Assembly (NCBI GenBank): GCA_964019165.1
Contig: OZ025273.1
Location: 3,715,823-3,779,822 of the forward strand
DNA from: Mastigias papua
Taxonomy: Eukaryota > Cnidaria > Scyphozoa > Rhizostomeae > Mastigiidae
DNA: 64,000 nucleotides
Direction of reading: 5' to 3'
Part shown: positions 1-64,000 of the stretch, piece by piece
Numbering within the stretch: position 1 is the stretch's first letter
Layout: the number at the start of each line of letters is the position of its first letter
Translations under genes and position numbers: made by a program
The notes under the pieces: generated by a model
Database searches by the model: none
What the model saw: only the letters and a program-made list of their open reading frames with translations
Told to the model about the DNA's origin: nothing

Positions 1-701
1 TGTTGAGACATCTCAAAGTCACTGAAATAATGTAGCCTTTGAGCATGCTTCTGACTAGATTCTTTTAGCTTAAGGTCTTTTCCTCCATACAGAGCATCAT
101 CTGCTACACCTTTTGGGGGCCTTTCATCCATGCTAATTTTCCCAATTAAGTTTGATGATGAATTTGATAGACCTCTGATCATTTCCTCATTAAAACACTG
201 GTCAACCTGGAATGCACTTCTCTCCAGTTTGTCTATTTTACAAAGGCGATATTGGGTTATGTAATCAGTAGAGCATTTATAGTGAACAAAACTGTTGCTA
301 TTTGGACTAACATAACTGTCTCTAAATCTAATACTGTTACATGTACGTATATTGTGTGCTATAAAATCCTTTCCACTGTTTAAGTCACTTTTCAAAATAT
401 CAGCTTGCCCCTTTCTCTTTGCTTTTGAGATGTCATATTTCCTACGAACATCCAACCTACTGCTACAATTGCAGCTTGAGTGATCCTTGAAATATGAATT
501 TTTTTCTGTTGAATCAACAAATTTCCACCTTCTCAAATCCTGATCAAAAACATTACTCAGTGAACTTCTCTCTTTCCTGCATTTAGGGCAAACAGGTCCT
601 TTTTCATCTATATTTGAATCCAATAATTGTGATATAGAGAGAATCTCTTCAATCCGTCTATCTTCAGTTTTCATGACAGCATCTATGTCAAAGTTGCTCA
701 T
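1..701 (-). CDS. 5' coding exon of an unrecognised gene (partial, continues left of window)
   Basis: A minus-strand frame starts with ATG at 701-699 and stays open to the left edge, giving at least 233 codons without a stop. The protein begins MSNFDIDAVMKTEDRR and is hydrophilic. Near residue 38 it has a CPKC pair (CPKCRKERSS) and near residue 80 a CNC, which could form a small zinc-binding cluster, although the full spacing of a known finger is not evident. The long open frame in AT-rich DNA argues that it is real. A likely splice acceptor (GATTACAG) precedes the exon, which would begin at 762, so an upstream 5' exon is expected. I do not recognise the family and assign no function. Confidence 0.6.
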   Translation of the reverse strand, partial: MSNFDIDAVMKTEDRRIEEILSISQLLDSNIDEKGPVCPKCRKERSSLSNVFDQDLRRWKFVDSTEKNSYFKDHSSCNCSSRLDVRRKYDISKAKRKGQADILKSDLNSGKDFIAHNIRTCNSIRFRDSYVSPNSNSFVHYKCSTDYITQYRLCKIDKLERSAFQVDQCFNEEMIRGLSNSSSNLIGKISMDERPPKGVADDALYGGKDLKLKESSQKHAQRLHYFSDFEMSQ

Positions 702-762
702 CTTGCAGCATTGTCTCCTCCAGTCTAGAAGCCAGTTTTAACTTCCTTAACCAATCAAACTT
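702..762 (-). other. 5' part of the same exon with an overlapping open frame
   Basis: Downstream of the acceptor at 763-765 on the minus strand, a different frame reads KFDWLRKLKLASRLEET and ends at a TGA that overlaps the ATG of the long frame. It has coding-like composition. It may be an upstream ORF, the end of an alternative reading, or coding sequence joined to the long frame by a frameshift. Confidence 0.35.
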
Positions 763-3073
763 CTGTAATCAAAAAACAGCTTAAAAGTGTAAAGCAGAAG
801 TATACTTTTATGATAGAGACAATAAAATCATGGCAAGGGAGCAAGTGGAGTCATTCTCAGTACTTCTACATTCGTGGTATCTGAATACCCACGATATGAT
901 CTGACGAGTTCAATATTTTATTCGAACTTTTCTCTCAAAGACAGGGCACTATTGATGCATCCCCTCTGCTTCCTGAATATAATACTCGGGATTGGCTATC
1001 CACAACAGGTTCATCAGAATTATTTTCTAGCCCCTCAGCGAAATGACATGTTAATACATCTGTTATGAAATATACACTTTAGTAAACAGCGTAGACCTGA
1101 AGTACATGCTAGGAATGCATGGATCGCAAACACGCTCATTGAAGCAATATCATAACTACAGTGTTTAAATTTTAAATGCTAACCAACCTGCAGCCACTAC
1201 AACGAAATCTTACATCGACCGCTAACAGTAATCAGCTCTGCAATCAACTATCGCTACTTGCCTTATTATGCCCATACTAAATATGTAAAGTGATATCACT
1301 CGTCGGTTAGAGACGTTGGGTCATTCCGGGAACTGAAGTGGCCTAAGCAAAATGAAGTCATGAGTTGATTAATGCAAACCGTTATAAGTTATTCACTTAC
1401 GGTGATTCATCGACATATATCAGGTTATACCATATGCTATTCGCCGTTGGTCAGAGTCGTTCTACACAACTTAAACCCGACGAAGCAGCAGTCCTGTGGC
1501 AAGGAAGTGACGACCGCAAAACAGAGGCAATTAGTATCCTAGCAACAATGAAAAGTGAAATCCAATTCAATGGAAATCTCGTCTACGATCAAAATGTTGA
1601 GCAACGGCCGTTCCCTATGGTCACGTCTATGGGCAGCTCTTTGTAATAGGTAAGATTGCATAGAGTGAAATGGCGTCCCAAACGGAGCTAACCGGATACC
1701 GGAAAATAGCGAAAACCTCGAATTTCAGACGAATATTGTCGTAGGAGGGATGTAGTCCCTATTGCATCCTCCGAACCACTGGCGTAACTCAATGGAACTC
1801 AACCTCGACGCCAATCGCAGGGATTGAATAACAAAATAGACGAATACGCAACACTTGTTACGCATTGCCGTTAACTAGAAAGTGTGACTTGATGATACTG
1901 CACTGGACAGCAGGTCGCAGCTGAAACCAGGTATGCTACAATAATACAAATGCGTTGGTTTATAAGCAACAATAGTCCCCTGGGACACTTTGCACTTTTT
2001 GTATTCTACAATGAACTTTCATCCCCCTCTCCGCCTGAAACAATGTTGGTTTTTTGGAAAGTACACGCAATAATGGGAAAATTTCGAGTGCACGCCAACT
2101 TCAAGTGTCCCGCAAACGAACCAACATTGTTCTAGGGGGAAGGGGGGGTGTATGTTTGTAGCAACTATGACAATATGTAGAGGAAAGTGGTTTTCTATCT
2201 GTTTCTTCCAAGTGCCCCAAGGACATTTGGCGACTATTGAAGTTTTTTTCTCCATGAACTAAAACTTTCCAAGCTTTTTCATGATTTCAGTGCTGAGAAT
2301 CTCTTACAACTCTCTTAGTAGGAATATTCGAGTTTATACAGCACTGCAGTGTTACACAAACATCTAGCAAATACACAAACGTAACGCTAAACGGGGGGCG
2401 GGGCAATATTTTGGGGGGAGGGCTTTAGTAGACAAAATAAAAGCACTGGGATATAGAGGGTGCTAAAAATGTTAATAAAGTACATTTGCGAGAAAAAGTG
2501 GAGGGGCTACAACCCCCCCAACCACATCGGCTCCGACCCCCATGCAAAGTGCACATAGATTGTCGTATGAAGTATATGCAAATCAAACAAGGAGACGACG
2601 CGTTTGTGTGAAAATTCGAATGTGCATCAATTTACTAACAATCTTAGGCCTCAGAAATCCAGTACTGAACTTTTGAGCAACTGACTATTGATTTCTTATA
2701 CAAAAACGTATCGTTATCAAATGCGACACAGACGAACAAACTTTCTCGTCGAGTGCAAAAGTTTCCCCAGGATAAACAAAACACAGAGACAATAGGAAAT
2801 ATAGGGGCTACCAAAACAATGCATAAAACTAAAATTAAGCATAGTGGCGTTTACAACTGTACCTAAGACAATAACGTTTATGATGTTCCCCCAAACAGAA
2901 CTTTTGTATACGAGGCGTAAAATTTCGCCTAGGAAAATTTGTCACATCTACATTACAATGTCCGTTACTGTCTATTCTTTAATGGCGTAAAACTCTTACA
3001 AAAATACCAACATTAGGTTTTCGCTTCGTTTCGCTACAGTACCTGCGATCAACGAAATTTCAAGCAAAATTCA
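763..3073. other. Intergenic stretch between the unrecognised gene and the factor B-like gene
   Basis: No convincing gene is seen. A 93-codon plus-strand ORF (1365-1646) has no recognisable domain. At about 1985-2245 there is an inverted arrangement (ACAATAGTC near the left, GACTATTG near the right) with inner C-rich and G-rich arms, probably a decayed MITE. At 2390-2545, G-runs on the left face C-runs on the right, probably another MITE. Confidence 0.4.
2978..2983 (-). promoter_or_regulatory. Possible poly(A) signal of the factor B-like gene
   Basis: An ATTAAA hexamer on the minus strand lies about 90 bases past the stop codon at 3074. This is the common variant of AATAAA. No cDNA support is available. 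Confidence 0.25.
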
Positions 3074-12907
<9,834 letters not shown>

Positions 12908-15482
12908 CTGTAAGAGAAGAATTTTTATATTTCAAATCTTCGACTAGAACTCATGTAACGTGAGAAGCTCGTTTGTTACACGCATTTTTTCTATAAGAAA
13001 CAGGGAATAAGAAACGGTAGGCTCAATTTTTCAAAAGTTAAGAAACAATCCTACCTAAAATGAATAAAGCTAAGAAACTTTTATAATTACGTCAAATTAG
13101 AATCTTAAATTCGTCAGGGAGGAGAGCAACTTTGTCTCAACGTAGAGTGAGAGGCTGTTCCATAATAGTGCACCTCTGTAAGACAACGATATTTGCCCGT
13201 TTGAGATATTTTTCTGCTAGTGGAGTAGTGAGAATTTCTGGAAAACATTGCTTGCAAGTTGTGTGGGGCAAGGTTGTTGAGAGACTTAATACACCGTCGT
13301 TTATCATTCTTCCAACCAGATGTGAGTGAACTGTTTACTTTACCTTGGAAGCAAGTTTAAAAATTCACTACCTAAGACCTTTAAGAAACATGTAAGAAAC
13401 TTTTGATAACAAAATGGGTGTCATTCGTTCGATCAACTATGCGAGAGCAGTCATTTACAACAGTCAAATGTTTCAAATATTCACAGGCATCCAAACATTC
13501 AAAGTGTTTTGAAGACGACACAAGTATAACATAACACTGTAGTGTACTTAATTGGCTGTTTCATACAACTCAGGCACCAATCCTAAATGGTTATACTGAA
13601 GCTAAAGCTTTTGGCCCTTACCTGTTAAAACAATCTTCGTTTAAAGTTCAAGCCTCCTACAAACTTGACGTCAGTCGGTCGCACTTGAGTTCGTGAAGAT
13701 GGACTCCACTCGAAAGTTATTCAGTATGTCAGCCTGCTGGCCCATAACCATTATGTTCCGCTTTGTCTTCTTCCGCTGTAAACATGACACCACTTCCTGT
13801 GTTCCTAAATAGCCGGGGGCATTGTAGGGGGGTTGGAAGTTTCCTAAAAACCTAATAAACGGGGAGGTAGGAATAACCGGGGTGGGTGGAAAATTTTTCT
13901 CGTTACAATAGCTATGGACACAGAATAGATCAATTTGGATTCTTTACAGTATATTCCACTATCCCTTGCTTTTCCTTTTCCGGGAGAAAAATGAGTTTCG
14001 CAACTCATTTCAACTGTAAACAAAATGAACCTGCAAACACATATTTTAAACGGGAGGTCTGGAATAAGGATATACTGGGTGGATTTTTTCAAAAACGTAA
14101 TAAGCGGTGGTACGTTTATACGGGACTCAAGAGTAGGTTATAGTTTGTATTTAGGTTTGGATGGAACAAGAGGCGGCGCAACAGGGGGACTGTGGACATG
14201 TCCCCTCAGTTTCTCCAACATCACTTATTCACTTCGTCCAACTTCGTGTTGAAAAGGCTTAAGGAAGTCGGAGGTAAAAGGCAGTTGGTAAAAGGATGTG
14301 GTCCATCAAGTACTCTCCAGTCCGTGATAGCTGGTGCCGCCCCTGTTAAGGAACGTACTGTCAACTAGAGAAGAGAGAGCACATTATCCTTTTGACTCAA
14401 AAGTTTTGAGGATAGAGGGCAATATCTTTTTGAGGAAATGATCAGAGGTTTTGGTCCCCACAACTCCTCCCGTATTTCCTAGTCTCTCCCTTCAATATCA
14501 GCACACATGAGCACAGGCTTGGGGGTGGTATTTGGGGGCTGTAGCCCTACTGCAATGTAGCTAACCCCCGCATCGACACTTAACTTTTTGAAGATTCCTA
14601 TGCATTTTCGGCGCTTTCATAACTCGCACTACCATATTCTTTACTACACTGTCCTCTCGGTGAGTTCGAATCATCGCATTGTAAACCAGTCTGACAGGCG
14701 TGTTCCGTTAACATTTTATCGCTTCCCTCGCTGCCAGCACGTTGGCAGCATTTGACCGCCCAGCATTTCTTCCACGGTGCCATTCCTGACTATTAGGCGT
14801 TTGACAACAGAAAAGTTCCCCATGCAAGTGGAACAAGGTAACAACATAGCCTTCAATCAAAGGTTAAATTGATCTAATTTTTTAACATGTAGATTCCTAA
14901 AGAGGAACGACGAAACGAGATTTACATATTGACTTAAAGCTTTTTACTAAAAAAGTAAAAGCATTATAGTAACGAATCGTGTATACATTGCAGGAATATC
15001 GAGGGAAGCAAGAGGCATTTGGAAGATGGAATAGAACAGGGTTGAAAGTCACTTATGTCACACCATACAGTAGGATAATATTAAGTGTAAAGAAATGTAA
15101 TTTGTTCAACAATAGATGAAGAATGCCACTATGATTTTGCTAGCGCATCACTCATAATGTTGTCTCCAGGTAAAGGGTACATTCAAGGGCATTTTCTCAA
15201 AATTTGCAAACATTTGGGGTGCAAGGGCTCTTCTCTGAAAAATAGCAGCCTTTCTGTTTTCATATATATTGTCAGCTCTGTTGGTCATTTGGGGGAGCAG
15301 GGATATATGTGGGAAAACTGTATCAAACTGCAAATTTCTTGATATGGAATTACAACAAGATACAGGTCTATAATGAGACAAATAATTTGACACTCTGTGT
15401 GATGTTATAGATGACATAAAAGAAGAGTCCAGAAACAGGTATACACAAGAAATCAGTTGATGATCTACAAGACAAATAGTTA
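12908..15482. other. Intergenic stretch upstream of the factor B-like gene
   Basis: This should contain the factor B-like promoter and any 5' UTR exon, neither of which I can place. At about 13810-14110 a G-rich repeat (runs such as CCGGGGTGGGTGG and AAACGGGGAGG) resembles the element at 44344-45169. A cysteine-rich minus-strand ORF lies at 14598-14783. Confidence 0.4.
14598..14783 (-). CDS. Small cysteine-rich ORF, possible exon (unrecognised)
   Basis: Sixty-one codons with seven cysteines, including KCWAVKCCQ, ACQTGLQC and GQCS, a spacing seen in several small disulfide-rich secreted modules. An AG acceptor-like site lies just ahead of the ATG. There is no signal peptide in the ORF itself, so if real it would be an internal or terminal exon. 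No family is assigned, and chance remains possible. Confidence 0.2.
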   Translation of the reverse strand: MAPWKKCWAVKCCQRAGSEGSDKMLTEHACQTGLQCDDSNSPRGQCSKEYGSASYESAENA

Positions 15483-18883
<3,401 letters not shown>

Positions 18884-20577
18884 TTCGTAACAATATCTCT
18901 ACTTAATGTTCATCAAAGTGACTATGTAGGGAAGGGGCTGAACTTAAAAAACCTTCTGAGATTACATCTGCATGTCGGTCATGTTAATGTTTCAGTGGGC
19001 TGCATGTGATGGCATCTTTATTTTACCTCTACTGGGTATCTCAAAGAGAGGCCATTGTGATTGCTTCGCAACAACAACAAAAACAGCTCACATGGTGTTA
19101 GATTTCTACGATGGTCTTTCCCAGTAAGTAGTCTACTACACAAAGGTATAGACTGTGGGACAATGACACCTAGCACTAAAAATCTGGATGGTAAGAAGCT
19201 AAATAATTGTACTGATTTAATATGTATTCAAATTATTAGCTAAGATGTCCCGGCTACCAGTTTTCATTTCACAAAACTAAATGTGTCCCTCTACCCCAGT
19301 TTTCATTTCATAAAACCGAATGTTTTTAAACTAGGCTTTTTAGGTCTTTCACCTAAGCCTGTTTTTAGTGTGTGTCAAAAAATTGTTTGATGCCTTTTTC
19401 TCAGTGACACTCTCCAGAAATCATAGAAGTAGGGCGCGCATTCTAGTCCTCCAATTTCTATGCCAGAAGCGCACCTAATAGCGTGCGGAACCTTTTCTGT
19501 ACTTTTGAAGGCGGATGTGCCGAATAATCGGGATGGGAATAAATGGGGATTTTTGGAAAATGTTCCGAAAAATACTGAGTGGGCTTGGAACAAATATAGG
19601 TGGGCTGGAACACAAAACACATGGATATTGCGCGCGAGGATAACTAAGGCAGACTGACTAATCATGAATTGTTGATGAAAAGCAAGTTAAAGAAAATTGT
19701 AGCTGTAGTGTAAGTAGTTATTAAATAAATTTTCGGTTAGCCTCTAATGAAAATTCTCCCTGGGAAAACATAATTTTGCTGAAGAAGTCTTCAATGCTAA
19801 TAAATGGGGGGGGGGGGGATTGGAACAAATGCAGAGGGCAGTGTTAGAAAACATTTCAAAAATTAGCCATTGGGAGGATAATTATGTAGCATTCAAAAGT
19901 AATCAGCTTCAACCCAGAAATGTTGATGCAACCCCTGCTGACAAATAGGCAGTTCTCTTTCTCAATTCTCTAGATAAAACTGCCCGGGATCAAGTTTAAA
20001 GTTGCCTGTGGTTTTTTTTCTATTCAATATGAAATTTTGCAAGTACCAGCTACTTACTATACTATGTAGAATGTACTTGACTACATTACAAGGACTATAC
20101 CATCGAGTGCAAGATGCCATGACATCTCTGCAGCTGTTGTCATGAACAACATGTAACAAAACAAACTTAAAAACACAGCTACAGAAACCCCTATGAATGC
20201 ACATAAATAACTTTACTAAAAAATAGTTAGGTTTGCATCATATTGTATGCCAGGCTAACCTAGGACAATCAGGTCCAGAAATTGCTTGTCAGCAAATTAA
20301 GGGAATACAGATACTTAGTCCTTGCAGGTCTTCAATTTATAGTTATAAAGTAAAAGTTAGTATTACACCTACAGTAGCCAAGAGCCTTACAGAAGAATTT
20401 TATATACTACACACCACTCTTTAATAAGTCCTACGTATGGTAAAACATATCTTTCTTTTGTTTTACCTCCATATGTGGGATGGGAAACTATCTTTTTGGC
20501 AAAACTCAGTAAGTTGAACTATTTCGCCTAAATTCAATAATCCAGCTAGTTTTCAAATGCTTTAACATTTCTGCCAG
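18884..20577. promoter_or_regulatory. Head-to-head interval between NDUFAF3 and URB2
   Basis: The two genes diverge here, so the interval of at most 1.7 kb should hold both promoters and the unseen first exon of URB2. The NDUFAF3-proximal part (18700-18880) is richer in CpG than its surroundings. A G-rich MITE-like patch lies at about 19515-19620. I cannot place a TATA box or start site. Confidence 0.4.
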
Positions 20578-62740
<42,163 letters not shown>

Positions 62741-64000
62741 GTTTGTTTTCTTTTACTCTCTTTACTATTTTACTTCTTGTTAAACATTTTACGTTAAATC
62801 AAAGTCGTTATGTTTTACGTTAAATCAAAGTCAGTGTGCAGTTCATTGCGTAGGACGTGCTGGTGACATATTTAGTAAGCTTATGATCCTGCAACCTACA
62901 CTGTCAGAAGAAGAACCAGCTGAGGAGAAGGAAGGATCATTTACTTTGATGTATTGCTAACCGATGGTAAAGGCAAAGCCTGGGCGAACTGAGAATCGGC
63001 ATGGAAGATCAAACCCACTCAAGAAGGTTGGTGAAAGCAGTCATGGAGAATTGTGATGAAAGACCTACAATACTTGCCAAATTTAACTTGGAACGATCAG
63101 GGATAGTTCATCCCGGAGACCAATTTCGGACCCTTTTTTATCGACATTGGCTAATTGTCCATTTCCCGTTTCCTTTCCCCCCCGCCCCACCTGAACAATG
63201 CTATTTTGTACATAGGAAACAATCATCTAACAGGCAATAGACTAAAGTTCCATCAAGACAGGGAGAATTCTTCGTAATTCAACAATGTGCCGGGGGAGGG
63301 GTGGATTCTCATTCTATGAGAATACTCAAAGTGTTTCAAATGTTATGGCGAGGATTGTAGAAAGATGGATTAAGTTCTTTCTTTGACTCCTACACCAATC
63401 CTGCAGGGTGTATGTGTCTATTGGCAAAATAAGTAGCCGCAAAGACGCGCAATTTCTCTTGTCATGTGAGCTTGTATCCACTTAGAACTCTATATTATTT
63501 TCACATCTGGACTATTAAGTTGCGTTCATTCTCTGATGAGTATCACACGAACAGGTATGTTCAGTATGGTTCCACTTGTTTCATGCAGTTTTGAAATGCC
63601 CTAGAACGAAAAGTGTATTAACCTATATTTCAATCATTTTTCCTTATTGAATAGAGTACGGACCACATTTGTTAGCAATTTCACAACAGTTGGCTAAAAT
63701 TTAGCTATTTAATTCCTTACTTTACTGTTACATAACTAAAATCTCTGAAGGTCATTGACACTGTACTTGGCCTGCCTGGCAATCTATTGACCGTTGGCGT
63801 TTCTCTGAACACCTAGCAATTTACTTGACCCACTCGTTGCATGTCATATTTATTATAGATGATACAAAATCACATCAAATCAAGAAGCTGCGAATATTCA
63901 CCATTGTTTTCTTTCCGATTTAATTTACTTATGCATTGGTTTTCGAAACTGAGATGTAAGCGCTGAAGATCAGCGAACGTCTGCCACGGCAATGTAAACA
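62741..64000. other. URB2 intron running to the right edge
   Basis: No further URB2 exon is recognised. At about 63165-63310, C-runs (CCCCCCCGCCCC followed by CCTGAACAATG) and G-runs (CAACAATGTGCCGGGGGAGG) face each other, resembling the inverted arms near 2025-2150 and probably a decayed MITE. Near 63520-63580 a sequence like TCTGATGAGTATCACACGAA recalls the foldback family. Confidence 0.4.

Noticed and set aside
1365..1646. 93-codon plus-strand ORF as a gene
   Set aside because: No domain, no clear splice or start context; it is compatible with chance.

Overview
The window is nuclear DNA from an animal, most likely an invertebrate eumetazoan. It holds intron-rich genes with GT-AG introns, a complement factor B-type gene, a PRDM12 orthologue, low GC, very many microsatellites, and decayed LINEs and MITEs. 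The phylum cannot be fixed from the sequence alone. All gene calls come from reading exons by eye. In the three large genes the reading-frame phases agree across the coding junctions read here, apart from the first NDUFAF3 junction, which is the strongest internal check available.

Layout, left to right. (1) 1-762, minus: 5' coding exon of an unrecognised gene that runs off the left edge. (2) 3074-12907, minus: a complete complement factor B/C2-like gene of 11 coding exons and about 731 residues: signal peptide, LDL-receptor class A, three CCP/sushi domains, von Willebrand A, trypsin-like domain. The trypsin-like domain has lost all three catalytic residues. (3) 15483-18883, minus: NDUFAF3, a mitochondrial complex I assembly factor, head-to-head with (4) URB2, plus strand, a nucleolar ribosome-biogenesis protein. 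Thirty coding exons of URB2 (about 1,430 codons) lie between 20578 and 62740; the first and last exons are not seen. (5) 45458-51994, minus: PRDM12, four coding exons and about 347 residues (PR domain plus three C2H2 fingers), nested antisense inside a 15.1-kb URB2 intron.

The non-coding part is rich in mobile debris. There are two LINE reverse-transcriptase C-terminal remnants, at least two hAT-type MITEs with perfect 8-bp target duplications, a four-copy family of TA-flanked elements of about 300-420 bp, a three-copy family of about 190 bp, a G-rich inverted-repeat element, and a 220-bp palindrome. Several CTGANGA...GAAAC motifs look like hammerhead ribozyme cores of the kind found in Penelope-like retroelements. 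A block of about 500 bp containing URB2 exon 26 and the adjoining LINE start is duplicated 37 kb away, inside an intron of the factor B-like gene.

The genes do not form one pathway: they serve innate immunity, mitochondrial assembly, ribosome biogenesis and neural transcription control. I found no new multi-gene system. The most interesting items are the catalytically dead factor B-like protein, the exon-carrying segmental duplication, the nested PRDM12, and the ribozyme-like motifs.
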